Source: Phytohabitans aurantiacus
Lineage (GTDB): Bacteria > Actinomycetota > Actinomycetes > Mycobacteriales > Micromonosporaceae
Direction of reading: 5' to 3'
Length of the DNA: 64,000 nucleotides
Assembly (NCBI RefSeq): GCF_027923225.1
Contig: NZ_BSDI01000025.1
Location: forward strand, 1-64,000
Part shown: in pieces, positions 34,201 to 46,200 of the stretch
How the letters are laid out: each line of letters starts with the position of its first letter
How positions within the stretch are numbered: position 1 is the first letter of the stretch
Made by a program: the position numbers and the translations under genes
The notes under the pieces: generated by a model
Told to the model about the DNA's origin: nothing
The model's input: only the letters and a program-made list of their open reading frames with translations
Databases searched by the model: none

Positions 34201-37200
34201 GGCGGCCCGCCAGTTCTGCAGATGCCCGTCGCCCGCGCCCGCGATGTCCGGGTGGGCGAGCCACGGCACCGACTGCACCAGCGTCGCGGCCTCGTCGGCC
34301 AGGGCGTCGAGCTGCGCGCGGCGCTCCGCGAAGCGCTCGGCCAGCTGCGCCTCGAGGCGCCGCCGCGCCGGTTCGGCGGCGAGCCGGACGGCGCGCTGGC
34401 GCGCCGCTGCCGCACCGGTGGTCAGGTGCGCCTCCCGGGACGCCTCGCTGTCCGCCTGCCACTGCTGGGCCAGCTCGTCGGACCGGTCGGCGAGCTGGCT
34501 CGCGGCGAGCTCCCGGTCGGCCGCCCGGAGCAGGGCGTCGGCGGCCTCCTCCGGGGTCAGCGTGGCGAGGTCCGCGTCGAGGCTGGACAGGTCGTAGTGG
34601 TGCGCCGCGAGCCCGGCGAAGTGTCTCGCGATCCGGGCCCTGGCGGCGGTCGTGGCGAAGTCCTTCTCGGCCACCCGGTGGTCGTCCATCACCTGGCGCA
34701 GGTCGCGTTCGGCCAGCATCCGCTTGTCCTGGTCGGCGACCGCTTCCTCGACCCGCATCCCGGCCAGGCGGACGTCGGCCGAGGTGTCCGCGAGCCGCTC
34801 GACCGCGCGCTGCAGCCGGGCGCCCACCCGGTCCAGCTCCGGCAGCGCGGCGTCGTACGCCTCCGGCACGGTGTGGCGGTTGCGCAGGCCGCGCGGCGCG
34901 CCCGGGATCGGTACCGGCTCCCGCCGCCCGTCGACCACCAGGGCCTCGACGTGGTGCACCCGCTCGGCGAAGCCCGACCCGAGCAGTTCCACCGGTGAGG
35001 CGGCCGGATCGTGCGGTGGCAGCACGTACCGCACGCCGGTCTCGTCGTGGGCCATCGTCAGCAGCGTGTACGTGCCATCCGGCCGGACCAGCACCACGGA
35101 GGCGTACGCGAACCGGCCAGCGTCGCGCACCAGGCTGGCGACGGTGTCCACTGCGGACAGTACGGCGCGGACCCGTTCCGTGGCGCCGAGCGGGCTCGCG
35201 CCGGCCACCAGGGTCTGGTAGCGCCCGTGACTGATCCGCTCGATCGCCTCCGTCTCGTCGACCGCCGGGCCGCCCTCCTCGTACGGCGTCGCGACCCGCG
35301 GCAGCCGCAGCAGCCAGCCTTCGGCGAAGGCCACGTGCGCGTCCACCGGGTCGGGTGCCGGGCTCAGCGCCCGGATCAGCTCACCCTCGACTATGGAGGG
35401 ACGGGTGTACCTCGGCCAGACGTCCTCCAGGGCACGCTGGGCCAGCAGCGGCGCCGCCCGGGCCTCCGGCTCGTCGCCCGCCAGGCCGGCGACCGCCACG
35501 TCGATCCACTCCAGGATCTCCTCGTGCCGGTCCAGTGCCGCGTCCCGTTCGGCGTCAGCCGTGCCCGCCTCCGCGAGCAGCCGCTCGGCCCGGGCGGCCT
35601 CCTGCCCGGCGTCGTGGGCCATCCGCTGCGCCGCCGCCCGTGCGCCGGCCAGGTTGGGGTCGGCGCCGTGCAGCGCGTCAGCCTTGCGGTGCAGGCGCTC
35701 GGCAAGGGCGGCGAGCCGGGCCACGCCGGTCTCGGCCTGGGCGGCCTCCACCCGCAGCGCGGCCGCCCGATCGGCCGCCTGGGCCGCCTCCCGCCGGGCC
35801 GCGTCGGCGTCCGCGCGCTCGTCCGCGACGGTACGGCCGTCCCGTGTCGGCGCCTCGTCCAGCCGCCTGGCGAAGTCCCGGGCGGCGGCCGTGTCCCGGT
35901 CGGCCCGCTCCCCTGGCGTGTCGAGGCCGCGCAGGATCGTGCGCAGGTCGCCGGCCAGCCAGCCCGGTTCGGCGGGGTCGCCCTCGGTGGGCACCAGCCC
36001 CATCTCCGCGCGCAGCCCCCGCCCGTCGACGATCAGGGCGTCTACTTCGGACGGTTCGTTCTCCATCACCGCCTGGTCGATCTGGTGCTGGATCACGCGC
36101 AGCTCGACCGAGTGCGGATAGCGTTCCGGGTCGGCGCCGCTGGACACGTCCGGCGCCACCTTGTGCGCGATCTCGTGCGGCGCGGCCCGGTCCACCGCCG
36201 CGTCGGGCGCCAGCGCCGACACCTCCAGCAGGTACGGGTCGGCGGCGGTGCCACTGCCCGTGCGGATGGTGGCCACCACATCCGCGGGCAGGTCGTCCGG
36301 CGACGCCGCCCGGTGTCTGAAGTGGAGCGTGCTGCCGTCCGGCCGGATCACCGCGGAGCTCAGGTCGTCGTCGGAGACATCCACCTCGACCGCGGCGCCA
36401 CCGAACACGGCGTCCGGGATCATCCGCAGCCGCTCGCCGATGAAGGCGTCGTCGAACGGCTCGTCCCGACCCGCCTGAACGAACCGGCCGTCGGGAATCT
36501 CGCGGGCGTGCACCGCACCCTGCCGGGTCGCGTCGATCACGGCCCGCACATCCGCCGGGAACCGGTCGCGCGCGCCCGCCCACGACGCGTCCCCAGCGCC
36601 CCCCGCGCCGTACCCGTACGCCTCCAGCGTCAGGGTGAGGCGGCGGGACAGCATCGTCGTACCGGACGCCGCCACCGACCGGGCCAGCACCGCCAGGTCC
36701 GCGTCCCGGACCGCCCGCAGCTCGGCGACCGGCCGGTGCCGGTGGCTCAGGGAGCCCGTCTCGCGCGCGTGGATGACGGCGAGCGCGCGGGCGAGTCCCC
36801 GGCGCCGGTCCAGCCACCAGCCGAGCCGCTCCGGCACGGTGATCCGATGGGTGGTCGGGCCACCCGGCTGGTTCAGGTCGTCCGGACGGATCTGGATCAC
36901 CGCCGTCTCGCCGTCCGGCAGCTCCGCGGCGTCGAACGCGACGGTGACCTCCCGCCCGCCGGCCAGTACCAGCCGGAGCGCGTCACCGTCCACAGTGGCG
37001 TCTTCGAACAGCTCCGGCAGCGTGGCGGCGATCGCCGCGGCGCGCCGGGCCGCCCGTACGCGGGCCGCCTGCGGGTCGACCGGGCGGCGCGGCACGAAAC
37101 GCCGCCGCGGCACCGGGTTGCCGTACCGGTCGACGGTGCGGGGTGCGGGCGCGCGGCGGGGACGGGCGGCTCCGGGCGCAGCCGGGATGGCGTCGCGGCG

Positions 37201-40200
37201 GGCGCCGGCGATGATGTCCCGCAGGTCGGCCGGGAAGCGACCCGCGTCGACCAGCCAGCGCCGGTCCGCCCCGGTCTGGCCGTGCCGGTACCCGTAGTGG
37301 TCGATGGCGTCGCTGAGCTGCCCCGCCACCAGGGCGACGCCGGACCTGGCCGCCTGGCCGAGGATGGTCAGGTCGGCGACCCGGCGCGACTGGTCCACGT
37401 CGGCGCCGACCTCGTGCGCGTACACGGTCGCCAGAGCCTGGCCGATCATCCGGCGCAGGCCCAGACCCCGCGGCGCGACGGTCCGGGCGTCGACGGTGAC
37501 GCGGTGCCGGTCCGGCGGGTACGTCGTGGCGCTCCCGTCCCGCCGGTTCAGCTCCGCCGGCTCGAACTCCACGGTCGCCGCCGCGCCCGCCGGCAGTTCC
37601 GCGGTCTTCAGCGCCACGGTCACCCGGCCGCCGTTCGCGAGCGTGAGCGTCACATCCGAGGTCACGGCGTCATGACTGGCCGCCGTGAACAGGTTCGGCA
37701 GCTCCTCCGCCACGGCCGCGACCCGTTCGGCGAGACCGTCGAACAGCGCGTCCGGGTCGACCGCGCCGGGGCTTCGGGCGATACCCGGAACCGCCGGCAC
37801 GGCCAGCGGCGCCACCGCCGGCGGGCCGACGACCTGAGCGTCGCGGATCCGCCGCGCCAGCGTCAGCAGCCGGTTCAGCTCCTCGTGGTACTCGGCCAGG
37901 TGGGTGATCCGGTCGGCGAACTCGACCTGGTTGTGCAGGATGGGCCACTCGTACCGGTTGAGGAGCTGGCGCAGCATGTGCAGGCGCACGCCGTTGGTCT
38001 GGTCCACGAACTGGCCCACCGCGGCGGTCGCGGCCATCTTCGCCCCGGCCGCCTCGGCGATGTACTGCGCCATCGCGTTGGCCTGCTGCGCCGCGAAGAA
38101 GCCCATCGAACCGCCGGCGACGCCGTCGGTCATCAGGATGCGGCGCAGGTACGTCAGCAGCGCCGCACGGCCGTCCGGGCGGTCGGCGTACAGCTCCAGT
38201 TCCTCTGTCAGGCGGTCGCGCATCTGCCCGATGAGGCTCTCGCGGGTCGCCGCGTGGTCGCTGTCGCCGATCGTCCTGCGGTCTGGTACGAACAGGTGCA
38301 GGTCGCCGTAGCCGCCACTCTCCTGCCGGATGATCCGCACCTCGTCGATCCGGTCGTGGTTCACCACCACGACCACCGGATCGACTCCCCGACGCGGCTT
38401 GCCGTCGTCGTCCGTCGGCTGGTACGCGTAGGCGTCCGTCGAGATCCTCGTGACCTCGTAGCCCTCGATCTTCAAGCGGCGCAGGACGGCGTCGTCCGTC
38501 CACTTGGCCATCTCCCGGTCCGGATAGGACAGTTTGTCGATCGAACGCAGGGCGAACGCGCGCTGCGCCGGCGTCACCGACGGTTCCCTCAGGATCTCGT
38601 TCAGCCGGCGCAGGAGCAGGTCGTGCTGGGCGTCGGTGGCGGCCGTGGCGCTGGCCACCGCGCGCTCCAGGTCGGCGCGCCGGTTCTCGTCGGGCGTCTC
38701 GGCCCGCAGGTCGGCAGCGGATTTGTAGGCCGACCGCCACCTCTCCTGCAACCGGCCGGCCTGTGCCTGGGCCAGGGTCAGCCCGGCGGCGATGACGGTC
38801 ATGATCGCCTTGCCGGGATCGCCGGTCTCCACCAGGGCGCGCCCGCCGGCGTACGCGGTCGGTACGCCGTACTTCGCCATGGCGTCCAGCAGCCGCGGGC
38901 CGAACGCCTCGTACTGCAGCTTGACCTGGTCGCTGATCCGGGCCAGTTGGGCGGCGACGATCCGGTCGATCTCGGTGTCCGCCGGTGCCTGCTCCGGACC
39001 GGGTGGCTCCCCCGCCCGCCGGGCCCGCTCCGCGTCGCGGTACCAGCCGGCCTTGGCGAGCTCGGCGGGGGTCGCCTGACCGGCGTAGACGATCAGGAAC
39101 ACGTTCGGCGCCACCGGCACGACCGTCCCGGCACGCAGCGACTCGGAGTGGTCGGCCAGTACGCCCACCCGGACCCGCTGCTTGTGCATGGTGAACGTCC
39201 GGGTCGGCACCGTGACGACCGCGTGCTCCTGCTCCCAGTCCTCGAAGCGCTCCAGCAGCCTTTCCCGGACGGTGCCGAACAGACCCTCGAATCGCGCCAG
39301 CTCCGTCAGCAGCCTCTCCGCCTCGACCGCCGTCAGGTGCTGGAACGCCGGCACTTCGGACAGCTTGTTCGGGTCGTGAAGGTAGGGCAGGCGGTCGGCA
39401 CCCTCCACGCCCTGCAGCTCCATCAGGTACAGGAAGTGGCGCAGTTCGCCCAGAAACTGGACCCGCTCCAGCAGCACCGGCCGTCCGAAGCCGGCCAGCC
39501 ACTGCGCCTCCAGGAGCCCGTCGACGGTGACCAGCCGCTGCCGCGGGCTCATCCGCTCGAAGTCTGCCCGCGCCAGCAGGTCCGTGAGGATGTCGAGCGC
39601 CGGCTCCACCGCGCCGGTGTGCTCCCCGCCGAGGACCACCGCCCGCCGCAGCCGTTGGATCGCCGCGAACTGCCGGGCCCGCTCCGAGAACTGGTCCTGC
39701 CGGAACGCGGTCACCTCCTGAGACAGCGCTATCGCGTCCAGCGCCAGCAACTGCTCGGCGGTGCCTAGCTCTTCGAAGGCGAGCAGTTCCACGAAGAGCC
39801 GCAGGTCGGCCAGCGCTTTACGCTTGCCGGCCAGGTCGAGCAGGTCGAACGGCAGGTAGCCGGCCGGGTCGGGCTTCCCGTCGAGCGCGGCGATCCGCTC
39901 GACCGTCGTCTGCTTCGTGAACTCCGCGAACTTCTCCGCACCGCCCAGGTCGCGTACCCGCCGGCCGGTGTGCTGTGCCTCGAACGCCGCCAGCCGCAGC
40001 ATCCCGTTGATGCCCCGTACCAGCGCCGCGCGCGCGGCCTCCGGCAGGCGGTCGAAGGTCCGCAGCTCCGCCGTGCTGTCCGCCGGCTCGAAGCCGGGGG
40101 CGAAGAACTCCAGCTTGCCGGCGAGCGTCCGCTCCCGCAACGGCTTCAGCTCGGTGACGGCCCGCCAGCTGTCGGAGGCGTCCAGCGTGATCGGCTCATC

Positions 40201-43200
40201 GCGTTTGCCGTTCGCGCTCTCCAGGATCTTGAGAGCGAGCGCGGTCCGTACCGACGGCAGGTCCATCCGCTCGTCGGCCGGTGGGTCGGCCGGCCGGCGG
40301 CGGTGCTCGCCGGGAGCCGCGGCCGCCCCTTGGCCGACCGCCTGCGCCGCCTCGTGGACGAAGGCCGTCACCTTGCCCGCCGGGTGGGACGGCGGCAGCA
40401 GGCCGGCGGGGCCCAGTACCTTGTCCTCGCGGTGCTTCTGGTTGGCCACCCGGCCGGCCACCGTCGCCTGGCGGACCTGTTGCGAGTACCACTGGTGCGT
40501 GCCGCGCCGTATCCGGTCGAGCAACTCCATGGCGTAGTTGGGCAGGGCGATGACCGCGCTGTTCCGGGTGGTCGCCAGCGCGTTGTCCAGGGTGTTCGGT
40601 GGCGGGGTGTTCGGTGCCGGCGCCGGCGCACCCTGATGGCCGACCGCGCTGTCGGCTCCCCGGCCGATCGGCCGGGCGCTCGAGCTTCCGGTGGTCCGGG
40701 CGGCGTCCACGCCTTCGTCCACCCACGGGGTGGTCCGCCGCGCCTCGACCCAGGTCGGCTCGATGGTCCTCAGCACGGACCTGCGGAGGTTCCCGTGGTA
40801 GGTCTTGACCGCGCTGTCGTACTCCTCGGCGAGCTCCTTGTCGTACTGGTTCCGCTCCTCCTGGTACAGGCGGCGGGTCAGCTCGTCGGCGTCCCGGGGC
40901 GGCCGGGCCGGCGGCAGCTTCCCGTCCCGGCGCTTCTCCGCGGCGAACTCGGCCAGGTCACGCTCGTACTTCGCGGTCTGCTCCCGGTGCTCCGGCAAGG
41001 CACGGTAGTACCGCTGCAGCGCCTTCCGGAACCGCGCCCGCCGCGCGGAGTGGCGCGCGAAGTCCTTCCGGTACTGGCGCACCCTCGCCGGATACTCGTC
41101 CAACTCCTCCTGGTACCGCCTCATGGCCACATCGCCGGCGCTCTCTTCGGGCCGCAGCGGCCGCCGTGGCTGCTCCGGTACCCGCGGCGCCAGCGGCTCC
41201 TCCAGCACCGGCCGTGCCCGGCCCGGCCGATTCAGCCGGTTCGGGTCGATGCGGATCTGGATGTGATCGGGCTCCGGCATCGGTGCCCGTTCCCAGATCT
41301 TCTTCGGGTCCCCGTTGAAGTCCGGCACGAACACGATGTGCACCTGCACGCGCCACCGGTTCAGGCCGGCTCGCCCGGACACCTCGAACCGCGCGTCGAA
41401 CCTCTCGTGCCCGTACTCGTGCTCGCCCTGCACGAACCTGATCGGGTTCGACCGCAGCGACCGTCGCTCGGACCGGCGCAGCCGGTGGGTCATGGTCTGG
41501 AAAACCACGACCTCGCCGTCGAGGGCGTCGCGCAGCTCGCGGCGTAGCTGCTCGCGCGCCTGCTCGTCGAGGAACATGTACCGCTGGCTCGGTGGCAGCG
41601 TGACCCGGTCCGGATCGTCCCGCTCGGCCGCCAGGCCGGCCGCCGTCTCCGGCCGCTTGGTCGGCAGCCCCTGCGTGCCCCGCTCGATGGCGCGGCGGAT
41701 GATCCGGCCGCGCTCGGCCGGGTCGACCGCGGCCGCGTCGTCCACCTCACCGGCGCTGTCCGGGTCGTCCGGGTCAGGCGCGCCGAGCTGGCCGAGGTCG
41801 ACCCGGATCAGGATGTGCTCGCGGTCGGAGCCGGCGAGCCGCTCGACCGCCTCAGGCCGGGTGCCGATGCCGGTGCCGAGCCGCACGTGTATCCGTACCG
41901 CCTGCCGCGCGTGGTCGCCGCTGTTGAGCCCGTGCCAGCCCGGCAGGTCGAACTGGGCGTCGAACCTCTCGCCCCCGTGCTCGTGGGCACCGCCGACCAC
42001 GGCGATCGGGCGGGAGCCGAACAGCCGCTGGCCCACCAGGGCGTCCCGCAGCGGCTCCGCGGCGCGCTTCAGCTCCTTCGTGTCGGTATCGGCCGGCTTC
42101 GCCGCCTCCTCCTCCGGCGGCTCCACCAGCTTGGGCGCCTCGACCTCCTCGCCGGTGGCGTCCTTCACCGCCTTCTCGGTGCCGTCCAGCGCCTCCTGAG
42201 CCTCCGCGACACTGCGCTGATGGTGGCGCAGCATCCGTTCATCCCAGTCGGTCCGCAGCAGGGTCGCGACGGCGACGTCGTCGTTCATGGCGGTCTGGTC
42301 GCGCGACTGGCCGAGCGTGCTCGCCGCCGTGCTGACCGCCGAGCGCACCACGGCGTCGGGCACGTTGAGCAGGCCGGCGGCGTCGGGCAGGGCGGGCAGC
42401 ACGCGCACGCCCGCCCCCGCGTTGCCCTCCACGATGCCGGCCGACGGCGAGGGGGTCGACATCACCAGGTGGGCGCGCACGTCCCGCATCGTCTCGACGG
42501 CGTCCGCCGCCGCCTCGACCAGATCGTTCTCGGTGATGTTGCGGCCCAGCCGGTACACGAGGTCGAAGCTCCCGTGGTAGGTCTCGAGCCAGGTCTCGAA
42601 GCCCGCCGGCAGCTCGTGCGTGGGGCCGAGCTCGACCTGCTCCGGGCGCAGCCGCACCAGCCACGGGCGGCGCGTGAGCCGCCCCGGATGGGTCGGCGGC
42701 TCCGCGAACCGCATCAGGTACTCGGGATGCCAGTGCTTCCCGGTCGGATCCCGCCGGAAGCCCAGGAACTTCGCCGTGATCGGGTCGCCGGACATGTCCG
42801 GTCCGCTCGGCTCGATCTCCTCCAGCCGTACCTGGTACCCGCGCCGCAGGCCCTTGATCTGCCCGAATGTCGGCCGTACCGCCCAGGTCCGCCCGGACAC
42901 CGGACCGGTCCCCTCGACCAGCCGGACCAGCCGCTCCTGCCCCACCATCTCGGGGTGGTGCGACGACTCCGTGACGCGCAGCCGGTACTCGGCGTGCCAG
43001 ACGCCCGTGACGGCGTCGCGGGCGAGGCGGACGAAGGTACCGGTGAAGCGGGTGCTCGGATCATTGGCCGCGCTGGGCACGACCCGCTCTCCGGTCTTCA
43101 GCTCGCGGGCCTGCTCAGCGCGGACCTGTTCGACCTGCTCGCGAAGCTGCTGCCGGCCCGCGAACACCCGCGGATCGTCCGGATGGCGATGGGGCGGAAC

Positions 43201-46200
43201 ACCCCGCGAGTCCAGCCCCGCCGCGACCAGCTCCCATCGCTCCTCCGCCTGGGGGAAGCCGGCGCCCAGTCGCACGTGGTCGGCATCGAGCCATCGCCGG
43301 ATGTCGTCCGGCCGCATCAGGTACAGGTCGTTGATCGCCCCGCTGCGGCGGAACTCCCGGTACCAGTCGTAGCGGTTGCCCGCGGTGCTCGTGACGCCGC
43401 TCAGGGTCAGCTCGCGGTGGATGGCGATCAGCGCCCGGTCCTCCGGGTCGGTGGGTGCCTCCTCGCGGATCCGCCCGATCCGGTCGCGCATCTTCCGCTT
43501 GCCCGCCGCCTCCAGCGCCCCGGCGAGCAGCTCCCACTTCTCGTCCGCACCCGGAAAGCCGACCCGCAGCCGGATGCCCTCGGCGTCGATCCACCGCCGG
43601 ATGTCGTCCGCTTCCAGGACAAGGGCGCTCGCCCCGTCCAGCCCGCCGGCCCGCTGGAACGCCTCGAACCACTCCACGGCGGGTCCCAGCTCGAGCCACG
43701 AACGCGGCACGTGGTCGCGCTCCAGCGCGCGGTGCAGCGCGACCAGCGCACGGTCCTCGTGCGTCGTGGCCGCCTTCCGGCGCGCGGCCGCGACCCGCTC
43801 GCGGACCTCCTTCGGCAGCGCCCCGCTGGCCAGTTGCCACCGCTGCTCGGCGCCCGGGTACCCGTCCCGCAGGCCGGTCGCGTCGATCCACTTGGCCAGG
43901 TCCTTGTCCACGTCCGGGCCGTTTCCCTTGACCAGCGCGACCGCCTCGCCGAGCAGGCCGTGGTCGTTGGGGCCGAGCCGCGATCCCACACCGGGCTGCG
44001 TCGCCCTGGCCGGGCGTTCCCGCCGCAGGAACCGCGTCCGAGTGGCGGGCCGCGCCTCCCGGCCGGGCCGCACGGTCGTGTGCCGCCCCAGCACGTCGGC
44101 GGGCTTGCGGCCGCCGCCGCGGCGGGCCCACGCCCGTACGCCGGTGCGCAGCGCCTCCAGCTCCCGCAGCTCGTGGACGAGCATCCGGCGCGCGTAGACC
44201 CTCGCCCGCTCGTCCGAGTCGCGCGGCATCCGCGAGTCCAGCGCGATCCGCACCGGTATGTCGCCTGGCCGCGGGCCGGGATCGGTCTGCGCCATGGCGG
44301 TGCCGTCCAGGTCGGTCACGACCACCGGGATCCTGACCGTCCGCCCACCCCGTGGCTGGACGGTCAGCACGCCCGCCTGCGCGCCGCGGTCCTTGTCCGC
44401 CACCACCGGGCCCTGGGTTCCCGGTGTCGACTCGAACGTGATCGACTCGTACTGCTCTCCCAGGAAGCCGCTCAGGTCCGGTGCCACCGCGCGGATCGCG
44501 GCCAGCGCGCCCTCCTGGTTGGGGGCGCCCTTCTCGAAACCGGGCATCTCGCTGGCGTTGAACGGCTTGCGGACGGTCCACTGTCGATGGAACGCGGCCG
44601 GTTTGGCGCGCCGCCGCACCTTCCAGGCCCGCGCCCACTTGACAGCCCGGCCGGTGTCCAGCTCCCGCTGGAGCGCCCGCGCGTCGGCGATCAGCGCGTC
44701 CACTTCGGACACGTCACCGGCCGCCACCGCTTCGCCGATCCGGTGCTGGATCACCCGCGCCTCGACCAGGCGGGGGAACCGCTCGGGATCCGCGCCGCGG
44801 GACACGTCGGGCGCCACCTTGTGCGCGATCTCATGCGGCGCCGCCCGATCGACCGCCGCGTCCGGCGCCAGCGCCGCGACCTCCAGCACGTACGGGTCAG
44901 CCGCCGTCCCGGATCCGTCCCGGATCCGCGCCACCACACCCTCAGGAAGATCGGGCGCCGCCCGATGCACGAAGTGGACCCCGGCGCCGTCCGGCCGGAT
45001 CACCCACGAACGCAGGCCGTCGTCGGACACGCGCAGCGCGGCCGCCTCGCCGCCGAACACATCCGCCGGTATCGACCGCAACCGCTCGCCGATGAACGCG
45101 TCCGCGAACGGCTCGTCACGACCCTCGGGCCGGAACCGGCCATCGGGAATCTCCCGCGCGTGCACCGTCTCCCGCCGCGCCTCGTCGACCACGGCTCGCA
45201 CGTCCGGCGGGAACCGGCGCCAGGCGCCCGCCCAGGCCCGGTCTCCGGCCTCTCCCGCGCCGTACCCGTACGCCTCCAGCGTCGTGGCGAGGCGGCCCGC
45301 CAGCATCGGGGTACCGGAGTCGGCCACCGACCGCGCCAGCACCGTCAGGTCGGCGTCCCGGACCGCCGGCAGGTCGGCGACCGGGCGGTGCCGCTGGTTC
45401 GGGGCGCCCACCTCGCGCGCGTGGATGACGGCGAGGGCCCGGGCGACCCCGCGGCGCAGGTCCAGCCACCAGCCGACCCGGTCCGGCACGGTGATCCGGT
45501 GGGTGACCGGGCCACCCGGCACGTTCAGGTCTTCCGGGCGGATCTGGACGACGGCCACCTCGCCGTCCGGCAGTTCGGCGGCGTCGAAGGCGACGGCGAC
45601 CTCCCGACCGCCGGGCAGCGCCAGCCGCAACAGCCCCGTTTCCGGGTTCAGGGCGGCGTCCGTGAACAGCTCCGGGAGCATGGCGGCGACCGCCTCGGCG
45701 CGCCGGGCCGCCCGTACCCGGGCCGCCTCCGGATCCGCGAGCCGGCGCACCACGACGTTCCGCCGTGGCACCGGGTTGCCGTGCCGGTCGAAGGCCCGGG
45801 GTGCCGGCGCGGGGCGGGTGCGGGGACGGGCCGCGCCCGGTGCGGCCGGGATGGCGTCGCGGCGCGCCCCGGCGATGAAGTCCCGCACGTCGTCCGGGAA
45901 GCGGCCCTGCTCCAGGAGCCAGCGCCGGTCCGCGCCGGCCTGGCCGTGCCGGTATCCGTGGTGGTCGATGGCCTCGGCGAGCAGCCCCTCGACCAGGGCG
46001 ACGCGGGCCCTGGCAACGACGTCCAGCGGTGGTGTCCGGGCCGCCCGTACGAGGATCGTCAGGTCGGCGACGCGCCGCTGCTGGGCGGCCGCGGCGCCAA
46101 CCTCGTGGGCGTGCACGGTCGCCAGGGCATGACCGATGACCCGGCGCAGGTCCAGGCCCTCGCCGGCGGCGGTCCGGGCGTCCACGGTGATCCGGTGCGT

